From positions 5,334,501 through 5,398,500 of the forward strand of contig NZ_CP045503.2 of NCBI RefSeq assembly GCF_007004545.3: a stretch of 64,000 bases of DNA, given 5' to 3'. Both the position numbers and the translations under genes were made by a program. The stretch comes from Shewanella eurypsychrophilus. GTDB taxonomy: Bacteria; Pseudomonadota; Gammaproteobacteria; Enterobacterales; Shewanellaceae. This document shows, piece by piece, positions 1-9,242 of the stretch. The notes below the pieces were generated by a model. It saw only the letters and a list, made by a program, of their open reading frames with translations. It searched no databases and was not told the DNA's origin. The stretch's first letter is position 1. Each line of letters starts with the position of its first letter.

Positions 1-642
1 ACGATTGAAGCTTTGGCTATCACTCATAAGTAAAAGCTGCCACTGCTCAATGGCATGCTCATAGTCACCATGAAGATAGGCATGAGTCGCAAGTAGTAAT
101 CGTGATTGGTATTCATGCTTATCGAGTGCTAGCGCTCTTTTCAGTACTAAGGTGACCGCTAAGTTCATCTCACGGCCATCTCGGTAATAAAGTGCATTGG
201 CTTTCATACCCAACACGCCAGCATCCTCTCCTGTTAGCTCAAGTAGCTCATCGAGCGTACTCACAGACTCACGATAAAGTCCGCCATCAGCATAAGATTG
301 AGCCAGATTTAATAATGCAATTTCATTGGTTGGTTGTTCACTTGCACGACGTGCATTTCGATTGATATCTGCGGCGATCAGATAATCAATATTTTCATCT
401 ACCACAGCCTTATCCCACTCAGAGAAGCGCCCTAACTGAGAATAAAGTGTGCTACAAACAAATATGATCGCTATGGATAGTGCTGCTGGGATCTTGAAAT
501 CTACAGAGCTTGGGCTAAATGCATTACTGCCCACTTCTCTGTTATCAACTTCACAATGGCGCAAGCACTGGAGATGATGTCGCCATAACAATGCGATAAA
601 AGCTGACAGAGTAATTGCGATCCCAACAACAAGACTATTCAT
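1..642 (-). CDS. TPR-type cytochrome c maturation protein, first copy, cut by window edge
   Basis: An open frame of 214 codons starts at ATG 642 and runs off the left edge, so the C-terminus is missing. It has two hydrophobic segments near the N-terminus (residues 3-17 and 52-67) and then TPR-like helices. It is clearly a paralogue of the protein at 9243-9974; both share phrases such as EQPxNxIAL, GEDAxVLGxKA and YYRD. Such CcmI/NrfG-like TPR proteins are thought to hold apocytochromes for haem attachment. It is the last visible gene of the first sirA cassette, so I infer help in maturing the octahaem SirA. The family assignment is fairly sure; the specific client is inferred from context. 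Confidence 0.72.
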   Translation of the reverse strand, partial: MNSLVVGIAITLSAFIALLWRHHLQCLRHCEVDNREVGSNAFSPSSVDFKIPAALSIAIIFVCSTLYSQLGRFSEWDKAVVDENIDYLIAADINRNARRASEQPTNEIALLNLAQSYADGGLYRESVSTLDELLELTGEDAGVLGMKANALYYRDGREMNLAVTLVLKRALALDKHEYQSRLLLATHAYLHGDYEHAIEQWQLLLMSDSQSFNR

Positions 643-694
643 AGACACTCTCTAAAACTAAATCTTCAAAAACAAACTAATTATCATGAGCTTA

Positions 695-1486
695 TTAATG
701 AGCCTTACCCTTTCCCATCATTCCACCCATTCCCATACCGCTAAGACCCATGCCGTGAGAGTTCTCACCAGGCTCCTCAACTTTTACCAATTCAACTTCA
801 AAAATGAGTGTTGAGCTTGGAGGAATAATGCCGACTTGTTTCTCACCATAGGCAAGCTCTGCAGGAATAGAGAATTTAAAGGTCGACCCCTCTGGCATCA
901 GTGTGATCCCCTCTTGCCAGCCTTCGATAACACTCATCAGTGCAAATCGGTTTGGCTCATCTCTCTCATATGTACTATCAAATTCTGTTCCGTCGACCAA
1001 GGTTCCTTTGTAGTGAACCGTCACTACATCTTCCGGATTGGCTATACGACCCTTGCCCATAGTCAGCACTTCATACTGCAGGCCAGATTCGGTCTCTGTG
1101 ACCTGACCACTTTTCTTGTTGTTCGCCAGATAATCTTTACCGGCTTTAAGGCTCTCTTGGGCAATACGCTCATCTCTGGCTTCACGCGCACTGTTTAACT
1201 GTTCTGCACGCTGATTCAATAGAGTTAGTATTTCCTCATCGGAGAACTTCTGCTCGCCCTTGAGTGAATCGAGCACACCTTGAATAACAAGATCTACGTC
1301 CACATCGATACCTAACTGTGTCTGACCATATATCTGGCTAGAGACATACTTTCCTAATGATGCACCTATGCTGTAGGACTCTTTCTGTAAGTCGCTACTT
1401 ATCTCATCACTCGCCATACTGAATCCAGATACAAACAGAGAGAGGCCAGTGATCACAGCAAGGGAAGTTTTAGTCATATTTGTCAT
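695..1486 (-). CDS. Periplasmic FKBP-type peptidyl-prolyl isomerase, first copy, with Met-rich tail
   Basis: The 263-residue protein has a signal peptide (cleavage near SGFSMAS), an FKBP N-terminal dimerisation segment (about 28-120) and an FKBP catalytic domain (about 130-235; VTVHYKGTLVDGTEFDST is diagnostic). The last 20 or so residues form a Gly/Met/His tail with HGMGLSGMGMGGMMG, which is not part of the normal FKBP fold. Peptidyl-prolyl isomerases accompany MccA in Wolinella (MccB), so a role in folding SirA is likely. The tail suggests copper binding, which would fit the haem-copper centre, but that is inference. The gene lies in the sirA, rhodanese, FKBP, TPR cassette. The second copy at 10009-10800 has nearly the same tail. 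Confidence 0.85.
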   Translation of the reverse strand: MTNMTKTSLAVITGLSLFVSGFSMASDEISSDLQKESYSIGASLGKYVSSQIYGQTQLGIDVDVDLVIQGVLDSLKGEQKFSDEEILTLLNQRAEQLNSAREARDERIAQESLKAGKDYLANNKKSGQVTETESGLQYEVLTMGKGRIANPEDVVTVHYKGTLVDGTEFDSTYERDEPNRFALMSVIEGWQEGITLMPEGSTFKFSIPAELAYGEKQVGIIPPSSTLIFEVELVKVEEPGENSHGMGLSGMGMGGMMGKGKAH

Positions 1487-1546
1487 ATCGTATTCTCATC
1501 ATTTAATCTAACGTGTTGATTCTTAGCTTTTCTAAACATCTATCTG

Positions 1547-1975
1547 TTATGGCTTTGCAGTAATACGGTTTGATAAACGCCATCCATATATGCCGTCATA
1601 CATATGCCTGACACCGGTATATCCCTGTTTCATCACGGCTCTGGCCGCAATCTCACTGGCATTACATAATCGGTTGGCACAGTAAAAAACCATGACGGTA
1701 TCTTTATTCTCTGGCAGTAGCTTTTTCCAATCTTTAACATTGAAATAGATAGCACCAGGGATATATCCCTCAGCCCAAAGTTCCAATGTATTCACATCGT
1801 AAAAGTAGACTCCTTCCTTACCCACTAGCGTTTCCGCCTCCATCATGGAAATGGGGTTAAGCTGGTATTCATAGACTTGGGCGGGGCCAAATTCTGAACC
1901 ACTGCCAGCAAAGCAGGTTGCAGTACTCAAGAGTAAAGCGATTGAAACTATGATTTGACCAAGTGCTTTGTTCAT
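1547..1975 (-). CDS. Periplasmic rhodanese-like protein, first copy
   Basis: The protein has 142 residues: a signal peptide ending near TATCFAG, then one rhodanese fold. The segment VFYCANRLCNAS supplies the cysteine loop expected of the active site, and VYFYDVNTLELWAEGYIPGA resembles the conserved CH2 region. Single-domain rhodaneses carry sulfane sulfur or act as redox partners. It lies directly downstream of sirA (93 bp) and is repeated at 10854-11282 in the same place relative to the second sirA. I infer a part in sulfur chemistry or maturation around SirA. The exact substrate cannot be read from the sequence. Confidence 0.78.
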   Translation of the reverse strand: MNKALGQIIVSIALLLSTATCFAGSGSEFGPAQVYEYQLNPISMMEAETLVGKEGVYFYDVNTLELWAEGYIPGAIYFNVKDWKKLLPENKDTVMVFYCANRLCNASEIAARAVMKQGYTGVRHMYDGIYGWRLSNRITAKP

Positions 1976-1994
1976 ATTTTTATCTCTTATTTAC

Positions 1995-2042
1995 CTCGGT
2001 ACTTTCTGCTGTAGCAGGTTCACTACAACATCAGGTACCGAG
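1995..2042 (-). terminator. Intercistronic stem-loop after first sirA
   Basis: CTCGGTAC (1995-2002) pairs with GTACCGAG (2035-2042), an 8-bp stem between sirA and the rhodanese gene. No long T run follows, so partial termination or 3'-end protection of the sirA message is more likely than full termination. A different hairpin sits at the same place after the second sirA. Confidence 0.45.
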
Positions 2043-2068
2043 ATAAGGTTTTGCTAACGGGTTATGAC

Positions 2069-4102
2069 TTATTTAGCCGCGTAACCTGTACCATCTAAGA
2101 TGTTTTGCGCTTGTGTTACATAAGTAAGTGCAGCATCTAGACGCTTCTGGCTGTAACGGAAACCGTGTACACCCCAAGAGCCATCTTTCTTGATTAGCTC
2201 AACAGTCTCTTGTGCCTTCTCAGCAAGCATCAGTACCTGTGTCTTGTCTTCAGTAGACAACTTGGTAACTTCTAATAGCTGGTCAATACGTACAAGAGCT
2301 TGCTCAACCTTGGCATAAACCTCTTTAACAGGTTTTTGCCACTTCATTACTTCACCGTAAATCTCTAACTGGTCTTCGTAATGTAAGCCGACTTCAAGTT
2401 CAGACTGGAACTGGCTGTGACAACCCTTGTTCTCAACCACATCGTGGTCAGAGATAGCGGTACGTGCACAAGACCACATAAGATCTAAGTAGTTACGACC
2501 TTCTTCGTTCTTAGCAACAGTCCAACCTTTAACACCTTCTGGTCCGCCAGTACGTGGCTGACCTTCTGGTGGGTTAAGCGTCTTACGAGTTGGGTCGACG
2601 TCAATCTTCCACATGTGTGACTTACGAACGGCATCAAAACCAGCTTGATCAGGGAACTGCATCGCTTTGAAGTTCTCACAGCTACCCATGTTAGGCATGT
2701 GACAGCTCTGACAAGTCTGCTTGTTGTGAGTGTCAGTGTTATCAGCAATCAAAGTTTGAGCTGCGTGACAATCTTTACAATCTTTCTTCAGCTTTGGCTT
2801 AGTGAAACCAGACTTCCAATCACCGTCTGTCACTTCATGTGGATCATGACATGTAGTACAGCGCATACCTTTTTCATAGTGCACTGAGTTGTACATCTGT
2901 GAACCTTCAGTACCACAAGATGGACAAAGTGACTTCATCTTCACGCCAAATGCGTACTCACCTTTTAACTGAGCTTCAGGTGTGTCTTGCAGAGTCGGAT
3001 CGTACTGGAAGCGCTGGTGACAACGTTCACAGTTAGATTCCATACCGCCAGTACCACCATCTAGGTGACCACCTGCGCCATGACACTCTTCACAAGCAAT
3101 ACCCTTACTAATAGTGTGCTCTTGTAATTTCTTCGGATCACCTAAAGCATCGAAATACTCTTGCTGACTTTGGAAATCAAACTTGAAGGAGTGACAAATT
3201 TCACAGTAAGAACTAGCAGGCTGGAACAACATAGCTTCACGGTATTTAGCACCGTAAGAGCTCATGCCTTTCTGGTGTGAACCAGAAGCACCAAACGCTT
3301 CTAACGTTGTAGGGAAGGCTGGAATAACATCGTTAATCTTCTTCGCCATCTCAGGTGTGAGCCACTCTGCCCAACCACGAGAGAACTGGTTAGCACCGGC
3401 AACCATCTTGCCTGTACCATCTTTGAGTAAACCGCCCTCAATATGGTAAGTACCACGAACTAGCCATGCATCGATGAAACCATATTTGGTACGAGGGGTA
3501 CCAACGGTCGCATAAATAGCATCTGGCGTAACACCATCTGGCAAGATAGAGGTATCTTTAGTGCCATACATTGTCTGTTCAATATCGTTATCAACCTCAG
3601 GATGCTCTCCTGGGAAACGAATTGTTTTAGCATGACGCGAACGTTGCCACTTCTCATATTGAGTCGCGTGACATTCGGCACATTTTTCAGGGCCAACGAA
3701 GTTATTTGGGTAATCTAGAATAGATTTTGCACCCAAACGATACTGTACGGCACGGGGCTTACCGACACCTTTACTGTATGAAGGGCTATGGCCTGTATCT
3801 AGATACTCTTCACCACGGTCACTAATGTGGTAATCACCCACAAGATTGCCCGACTCTTGATATTTAAACATGGGATGGTTTTCGAAAAGGAAATCAAACA
3901 ACTCCTCCTCTTGCACGATATAATCCTGCAGTGTTTTAACCCCATTTATCCGCTCTGTACCTTGGTAGTTGGCTATAGACTCTTTAGCCGTTTTTCCCAT
4001 TTGAGGTATGCTGTCATACTTACCAGCAGCGTTCGCATTGGCAATGGCACCAAAACAAAACAGCACGCTTAGCGCTACCTTGTGTTTCCATCGTCTCATC
4101 AT
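2069..4102 (-). CDS. sirA: Octahaem c-type sulfite reductase SirA/MccA, first copy
   Basis: The product (677 aa) has a signal peptide ending near ANANAAG. It has seven CXXCH haem sites, starting near residues 141, 300, 337, 358, 415, 442 and 464, and one CX15CH site (Cys545 to Cys561-His562), the hallmark of the MccA/SirA family. Two further conserved cysteine motifs, CPSC (393-396) and MGSC (475), are not haem sites and could include the copper ligands known for MccA. The enzyme reduces sulfite to sulfide with six electrons in the periplasm. Start: AGGAG precedes two consecutive ATG codons and the second is better spaced. The second copy at 11353-13395 keeps every haem motif. Family identity is very sure. 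Confidence 0.95.
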   Translation of the reverse strand: MMRRWKHKVALSVLFCFGAIANANAAGKYDSIPQMGKTAKESIANYQGTERINGVKTLQDYIVQEEELFDFLFENHPMFKYQESGNLVGDYHISDRGEEYLDTGHSPSYSKGVGKPRAVQYRLGAKSILDYPNNFVGPEKCAECHATQYEKWQRSRHAKTIRFPGEHPEVDNDIEQTMYGTKDTSILPDGVTPDAIYATVGTPRTKYGFIDAWLVRGTYHIEGGLLKDGTGKMVAGANQFSRGWAEWLTPEMAKKINDVIPAFPTTLEAFGASGSHQKGMSSYGAKYREAMLFQPASSYCEICHSFKFDFQSQQEYFDALGDPKKLQEHTISKGIACEECHGAGGHLDGGTGGMESNCERCHQRFQYDPTLQDTPEAQLKGEYAFGVKMKSLCPSCGTEGSQMYNSVHYEKGMRCTTCHDPHEVTDGDWKSGFTKPKLKKDCKDCHAAQTLIADNTDTHNKQTCQSCHMPNMGSCENFKAMQFPDQAGFDAVRKSHMWKIDVDPTRKTLNPPEGQPRTGGPEGVKGWTVAKNEEGRNYLDLMWSCARTAISDHDVVENKGCHSQFQSELEVGLHYEDQLEIYGEVMKWQKPVKEVYAKVEQALVRIDQLLEVTKLSTEDKTQVLMLAEKAQETVELIKKDGSWGVHGFRYSQKRLDAALTYVTQAQNILDGTGYAAK

Positions 4103-4140
4103 TCACTCCTACTTATATTATTTTATTTTTTTGCTTTTAC

Positions 4141-4163
4141 CGGCATGTTTTTTCAACATGCCG
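4141..4163 (-). other. Leader hairpin upstream of first sirA
   Basis: CGGCATGTT (4141-4149) and AACATGCCG (4155-4163) form a perfect 9-bp stem with a 5-base loop, 38 bases before the sirA start. The following minus-strand sequence is AT-rich up to the ribosome site. It may be a 5'-leader element. The second sirA has only a weaker, unrelated hairpin here (about 13409-13431). Confidence 0.4.
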
Positions 4164-4277
4164 TTACGAAATCTAACCGTTCACCGAACGTCTTGAGCAA
4201 CTGAGCAACACCTATTTTCCATATGAAAAACAGTAAAAAACCAGCTCAAGAACACAGTAAGGAAATCATTAGAAGCC

Positions 4278-4357
4278 ATTAGATCTGAAAGCAATATAAA
4301 AGTTAATAATCAGTACGTTAGATAAGACCATATAAAACGTTTTAGATCTAAAAACGT
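4278..4357. promoter_or_regulatory. AGATCT-centred palindromes upstream of first sirA
   Basis: TTTTAGATCTAAAA at 4340-4353 is a perfect 14-base palindrome, extended by flanking ACGT to 4336-4357. A weaker copy, TTAGATCTGAAA, lies at 4279-4290, about 63 bp away. The perfect one is centred 244 bp upstream of the sirA start. The same TTTAGATCTAAA core occurs 236 bp upstream of the second sirA. This looks like an operator for a shared regulator; which one is unknown. Confidence 0.5.
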
Positions 4358-5262
4358 ATTATCAAAGGAAGGAATGTGGAAAATACGCTTAAATAAGGTA
4401 AAAAACCTGGCCATCGAAGAGGAACTCAAGCTTTAAGCTTGACATAGGCAGGGCTTGATTTGACTGGAGTCGATAGTGATCGCTATAAAGTGAGGGTAAT
4501 ACATCATGACGGTATCAACACCCCAACCATTGACAGCAAACTCCTGCAAACTGATTTCATTACCATCTTTAGTTCACAGCACATGCTCCAATGAAGGGCT
4601 CTATTAGCTAAACACGCATACTCAATACACATAAAAACCTGAGTTGAATAACCGCTGTTTGCATACTCGGGTGATGGCTTTCATTTCAGGTAAAGTAGAA
4701 AATGATGCAAGTTAAGTTTCTAACCTTAAGGTCTATTAATACCACTCAGAATAAGTATCTGAGCATTCAGCGGGAGTTAAAAGCGCTGTAGGCAAGGTCT
4801 ATATATTGCTCCTCGGTAACTGCTCCTGCGTTACTCTACCTCCTATATCCATATAGTCGTGCAATATAGACATTCACCTCATCCATGTGGCTTGTGGATA
4901 TTTGAAGCTAATAGTTATTCTCGGCTCTAGCATCCTGCTTCGCCCTGCCTTCTGCATCCATGCTGTCGTATAAAGAGAACATTCAACGTAGCACGTAGTG
5001 CTTTGAACCCCGCACTACGTGAGGCTCTCAGTGTTCCCACTTCGGTGTGACATTGACTCAAAAGGGAATAACCATTTCGTCATCAATATGCCTTGAATTG
5101 AAAAAACTGAGAGTCTCTGAACTGACCACATACTTATATGGAATGGTATAAAGTTTTAGAGGAAGTAGTTTAAAGGGGGGGGATGTAAAGGTGAGCGAAA
5201 AGGTAAGCTTCTATTCACCCCTATGGCGATGAAAAATCGCTATAGGGGAGTCATATGCAGGG

Positions 5263-6546
5263 CTAGATATCTACCGTGCTATAGGTAAACCAAGATGAGA
5301 TACTACCAAACAGAGGCACTATCCACACCGCAGTCTTGTCATCTTGATAGACTCTATAAAAATAGAGCTCTTTATCCTGAATATCTCGTTTTCTTAACTC
5401 GCGGTAGAAAGGTATTGCAGAGTCATTCAGCTGATCGGGTTTAAGTAAGTTTTTTTGTTGAACCTTCACCTGAAATGTATCTATCCTAATTCCATCTACC
5501 GTTTCACTGTATTGCTTAAACGGACCACGAACCAGATATTTAATCGGTGTCGTCAAACAGTCTTGATCGGTAATACAGGTGGAAAAGTGAAACTCCCCAG
5601 TGTCATCTGAGTTGTAAATCAGCGACATGCTGATATCGGCTCGAATAAGTAGCTCACCCTTTACCGGAAAATAAACATCAGTATGGTAATTGTGCTCAAC
5701 CAGCTTATCTTCTCCTTCAACACTCGGAGGTAACATAATACGGTTATAGCGGATCCGTTTCTCCATCCTCTTTGATAGCTTGATAAACTCGTGAATATCG
5801 AGCCCGGCAGGTTCTGAGTCGATAGAGGTGACGTTAATTAACCCTTTACCTTCACATGCAGTCCCTATGGCACCAGGACAGATAGCCATTGAATAGTTTT
5901 GCCCATCAGTAGTGGCAAAGGCATTAAAGCTTTTAAATGGCGCATCGATACCATCAGGAGAATTCAGATGTTTTTCCCACATTGAGGGATGAAGATGTTG
6001 GGCGCTATCGGTATAGATAAGCTGAGTACTTCCCTTTATACCGGTAATATTAAGCTCAACAGTTTTATCTGCACTTAACTTAGAAAGCGCCTGAGTAAAT
6101 TTGTGATAGTCACTGAAATACCAGTAAGTCAGCATCAATAACAACGCAAAAACAATACCTGAGATCTTCACCAAAAGTGACACATCTATAATCGCCGAAC
6201 GCAATGAATCAGCGTCATTAACCGCAAGCATAGTAATATTTGATGGCTTAGCAACATGCAGTTGATATCCACGGCGAGCTAACGTTTTAAGCTGAACCTC
6301 CCGATAGGGCTCAAGCTTTTTACGCAATGTACTAATACATTGTGTCAGAGATGTGGTTGCAACGACTCGGTCTGGCCAACCGGCTTCGAGTAGGTCGTCT
6401 TTTGAACAAACTGAGTCAGAAGATAGTAGTAAACGTTTTAATACTGCTGACTCAGAAAAGGTTAACTTTATAATTTGGTCAGACTTAAGATCCACGAGCT
6501 GATTAGCCGCGGCATCAAGTGATAGATATGGCGTAACTTTTAACAC
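5263..6546 (-). CDS. ToxR/CadC-like membrane-bound transcription regulator
   Basis: The 427-residue protein starts with an OmpR/PhoB-type winged helix (about 10-103; WPDRVVATTSLTQCISTLRKKL and ARRGYQL are typical). One transmembrane helix follows near 127-150 (ISGIVFALLLMLTYWYF), then a C-terminal domain of about 275 residues placed in the periplasm. Proteins of this design bind DNA from the membrane and sense a periplasmic signal. The sensor half is not one I recognise. It lies between the two sirA cassettes, downstream of the NosL gene on the same strand, so control of sulfite reduction is a fair inference. The AGATCT palindromes upstream of both sirA genes are candidate targets, without proof. 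Confidence 0.78.
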   Translation of the reverse strand: MLKVTPYLSLDAAANQLVDLKSDQIIKLTFSESAVLKRLLLSSDSVCSKDDLLEAGWPDRVVATTSLTQCISTLRKKLEPYREVQLKTLARRGYQLHVAKPSNITMLAVNDADSLRSAIIDVSLLVKISGIVFALLLMLTYWYFSDYHKFTQALSKLSADKTVELNITGIKGSTQLIYTDSAQHLHPSMWEKHLNSPDGIDAPFKSFNAFATTDGQNYSMAICPGAIGTACEGKGLINVTSIDSEPAGLDIHEFIKLSKRMEKRIRYNRIMLPPSVEGEDKLVEHNYHTDVYFPVKGELLIRADISMSLIYNSDDTGEFHFSTCITDQDCLTTPIKYLVRGPFKQYSETVDGIRIDTFQVKVQQKNLLKPDQLNDSAIPFYRELRKRDIQDKELYFYRVYQDDKTAVWIVPLFGSISSWFTYSTVDI

Positions 6547-6718
6547 CTTAAACCCCTACTCATTAGCCCTGATATACATGTGTATTTTACGTATATTCAA
6601 GTATTTTGAGTGTGACACCTCACTCAAAAAGTGCAGTAGTAAGTGATACTTAGCCATGCAAGGTCACAAATTTAGAGTTTATTAATATTACTCAGGTTCA
6701 TTAGGCTTGATGGTGGCG

Positions 6719-7207
6719 CTACTCTCCCTCTAAAAAATTAATATCTATCTGTTCATAACCAATAACGGCACCGCCAAATTCCTGTGCAAATTGTGAAGCA
6801 CTTTGTTTGCTTGAAAATGAGGCAACAGCAGGACCCATGACTGCCTGTTTACCAGAACCATAGACATACCAAGCTTTAGTCGCATCGATAAATGCATCAT
6901 CTTGTGGTTTTCCCCAAGGAGTATTGGCCACATCATGAACAAATAGTCCTGTTATCTGACGCTGATTTTCAACTTGAAGGGCAAACGAAAACATATCTCT
7001 AGTAGAGCAAAATTTAACACTATGCTCTTGCCGCTTCAAAAATACTTGCCCCTTCGGCCCTGGATACTTAGTGATCATCATGCCGCATTGATGGCAACGT
7101 TCATGATCTGAAATAGCTTCAGCTTGATGAACAGTATTTCGCACGGTTTCTTCACCACAAGCCAATAGTAAAGGTAACAAAATGGACAATAACAATATCT
7201 TCTTCAT
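6719..7207 (-). CDS. NosL-family copper-binding lipoprotein
   Basis: The protein has 162 residues with a lipobox (LLLAC, Cys17), so it should be a lipoprotein. The NosL motif is present: Cys38-His-Gln-Cys-Gly-Met-Met. NosL proteins bind Cu(I) and feed copper to nitrous oxide reductase; a homologue called MccL accompanies the Wolinella mcc genes. No nosZ is visible here, and MccA-type enzymes contain Cu(I) next to the catalytic haem, so copper delivery to SirA is the natural reading. The gene lies downstream of sirCD on the same strand but behind a 317-bp gap, so it may have its own promoter. Confidence 0.85.
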   Translation of the reverse strand: MKKILLLSILLPLLLACGEETVRNTVHQAEAISDHERCHQCGMMITKYPGPKGQVFLKRQEHSVKFCSTRDMFSFALQVENQRQITGLFVHDVANTPWGKPQDDAFIDATKAWYVYGSGKQAVMGPAVASFSSKQSASQFAQEFGGAVIGYEQIDINFLEGE

Positions 7208-7524
7208 TGGATCTCCAACAGTAATAATGATGTGCTTTCAGACAACTTTTAACCACTAATAAGGGATAAGTGATTAAAAGCTGCCTTACACACAGCTAAT
7301 CTAGAACTAGATAATTCATTTAGCCTACTGGCTTACCTGCAGGGTAGTACACAGAGGCTAACATTGATTAAAACAGACTCGATTAGCAAAGTTGAGTCAC
7401 TAAAACTTGCCTGACACACCTGGCATTATTGCAGGGATATTCAGGGAGTCAGGCAATTATACCCATTGGTATATGACTCAAGACATCAGTAAATACGAAC
7501 GTGGCTTTCGCACACTACCAACGT
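7208..7524. other. Gap between NosL gene and sirD
   Basis: This 317-bp stretch has no gene. It holds the inverted repeat at 7407-7456 described as a possible terminator, and the palindrome TATACCCATTGGTATA (7458-7473), a variant of a motif seen in other gaps of this window. A promoter for the NosL gene is expected here but none stands out. Confidence 0.4.
7407..7456 (-). terminator. Possible terminator of the sirCD transcript
   Basis: Read on the minus strand, TTGCCTGAC (7456-7448) pairs with GTCAGGCAA (7415-7407) across a long, itself partly foldable loop and is followed by GTTTTAG. The stem is perfect (9 bp) but the loop is long and the T run short, so the call is tentative. Confidence 0.4.
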
Positions 7525-8472
7525 CTAAACCGCAAAGTTTTGTCCAGCATATAGGATGAACAGACGGAGACACATCATGCCCACAACCGCACACATACCC
7601 GACATGTAAAGCGCTTTTGCTGAGTGACTAAATGCCTTACTGGTTGCAAAGTTAAGCAACAGCGGAGCAACAAAGCCAATACCAACAACACCAATCCAGA
7701 ATACACCGGCCCAGTTGCCAGTATGAAATGCAGCAAACGCACTTTGCATACCTGCATTACCTGAGAACAGTGACATAGCAAGCATAAAGATAAACAAGAT
7801 TTCAGCAGCCATAATCGGCCACTCAGCACCATGTAGAACCTTCATATCAGGGCTATGTAACTCTTCTTTAAACACGCCAACCGCTACCATCTTCGCCACT
7901 GCTGCACCTGCCGATAGACCCGATGCAACAAACAGAGCTGGTAGCACTGATGTGTTGATAATTGGGAATCGGATCAATGCAGAGATCAAGAAGCCAGTAT
8001 AAGCACACACAGACATTGCCAATACGAGTACAGCCTTTTCCGCTGGACTACGTAAACAGCGTAACTTCTCAATAATCGGTAATAAGAAGCTTAATGCCGG
8101 AATACGCTTGATCTCATCTTCCATCGCAAACAGAGTAATCAATGCCACCAATGGAATATAAGCGTTCAGCGCAAGTACGCCCACTGACATCACTGAATTC
8201 AAGTTATAAAAGACCAGAATTCGCCAGAAAAATAGCGGGTTAGTTAAATCAAAAACCAAACAGATCATACCTAAACTGATCGTCACTAAAGAGGTTAAGC
8301 ATGCTGCCTTCAGGAACGGGGTATTAGTCGTCTGCTTTTTGAAGAAGCGGATAAATAAGGCAATAGATAACGCACCGCCAGAAATCCCCGCAAAGAATAG
8401 ATATACGGCGATAGGCCAAGGCCATGCGATACCTTGGGATAAACCCATAGTAAACTCGATACTTCCATCCAT
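7525..8472 (-). CDS. sirD: NrfD-like membrane quinol dehydrogenase subunit SirD
   Basis: The 315-residue protein has eight or so hydrophobic helices and matches the NrfD/PsrC family in length and pattern (for example FFAGISGGA near the N-terminus). NrfD proteins oxidise menaquinol in the membrane and hand electrons to an NrfC-type ferredoxin. The gene follows sirC with a single base between them; its ribosome site (GGAG) lies in the last codons of sirC, so the two are co-translated. In Shewanella and Wolinella the SirCD/MccCD pair feeds the octahaem sulfite reductase. One sirCD pair apparently serves both SirA copies. Confidence 0.87.
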   Translation of the reverse strand: MDGSIEFTMGLSQGIAWPWPIAVYLFFAGISGGALSIALFIRFFKKQTTNTPFLKAACLTSLVTISLGMICLVFDLTNPLFFWRILVFYNLNSVMSVGVLALNAYIPLVALITLFAMEDEIKRIPALSFLLPIIEKLRCLRSPAEKAVLVLAMSVCAYTGFLISALIRFPIINTSVLPALFVASGLSAGAAVAKMVAVGVFKEELHSPDMKVLHGAEWPIMAAEILFIFMLAMSLFSGNAGMQSAFAAFHTGNWAGVFWIGVVGIGFVAPLLLNFATSKAFSHSAKALYMSGMCAVVGMMCLRLFILYAGQNFAV

Positions 8473-8473
8473 C

Positions 8474-9178
8474 TTATACTCCTACTTTAACAATAGGGAT
8501 GTATCTCAAGCTTGGCTCTGTACCGAAACCAGGCTTCATCCGAACCGAATCCTTCACTCTTAACAGCTTGCTGACATAAGAGGTCGGGTCGTTTGCATCA
8601 CCAAAAATAAGAGCGTCATGACGACATGACTCTACACATGCTGGCAGCTCACCTTTAGATAACTTAGTGTTAAGGCAGAAGTCACAGTTATCAGCAACAT
8701 CAGTTTCTTTATTGATGAAGCGCGCATCGTAAGGGCATGCACCGATACAATATTTACAACCCGCACATTTGCTCGCGTCCATAGTAACAATGCCGGTCTT
8801 CTCATCTCTGTGGGCCGCACCTGTTGGGCATACAGTGACACAGGGTGCATTTTTGCACTGCTGACAAGAAACACGCACATATTTCCGCTCACAATCACAT
8901 TCTGTTTTGCCGCAATGAGGGCAGATCTCACCAGCAACGCCACCAGATTGTTGTTCAAGTAATAAGCGAGACTTTCCTTCTGGGAGGTTATTAGTCTTGT
9001 TACAGGCATCTTTACAGTCGCCACAACCAATACATTTATTCTGATCGAATACCATTACATAATGGGGCTTATTACTGCTTTCCTCCTCTTTGACCGAGCT
9101 ACACCCTAAGGGTGCAATTATCAAAGAGCTAGCGCCTAAACACTTGAGGAACCTCCGTCTCTCTAAATTTTCACTCAC
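8474..9178 (-). CDS. sirC: NrfC-like four-cluster iron-sulfur protein SirC
   Basis: The product (234 aa) begins with a twin-arginine signal (RRRFLKCLG) that ends in a lipobox-like LGCSS, suggesting Tat export and possible lipidation. It carries four ferredoxin-type cysteine motifs, for example CIGCGDCKDACN, CQQCKNAPCVTVCP and CAGCKYCIGACP, enough for four [4Fe-4S] clusters. An extra CPHCGKTECDC segment (about 85-96) could bind a metal. It passes electrons from SirD to the periplasmic haem protein SirA. It lies 64 bp downstream of the second TPR gene and probably belongs to the second sirA operon. Confidence 0.88.
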   Translation of the reverse strand: MSENLERRRFLKCLGASSLIIAPLGCSSVKEEESSNKPHYVMVFDQNKCIGCGDCKDACNKTNNLPEGKSRLLLEQQSGGVAGEICPHCGKTECDCERKYVRVSCQQCKNAPCVTVCPTGAAHRDEKTGIVTMDASKCAGCKYCIGACPYDARFINKETDVADNCDFCLNTKLSKGELPACVESCRHDALIFGDANDPTSYVSKLLRVKDSVRMKPGFGTEPSLRYIPIVKVGV

Positions 9179-9242
9179 AGCATCCTCCGATCACCGTCTA
9201 CACGATGAAAGTTATTATTTTGAAGTTATAATATTTATATTT

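Larger units (their letters stand above)
4103..5262. other. Long non-coding stretch between first sirA and the ToxR-like gene
   Basis: No convincing gene is seen in these 1160 bases. The part next to sirA holds its leader and the AGATCT palindromes. A perfect 17-base palindrome lies at 4426-4442 (TCAAGCTT around a central T). From about 4740 to 5040 the sequence resembles low-complexity intergenic repeat material with short stop-rich frames. A stop-broken frame on the minus strand (about 4440-4680) may be gene debris, but I could not assign it. Confidence 0.4.

Noticed and set aside
4440..4680. Stop-broken minus-strand frame that looked like transposase debris
   Set aside because: No transposase motif and no terminal repeats could be recognised, so it was left as non-coding.
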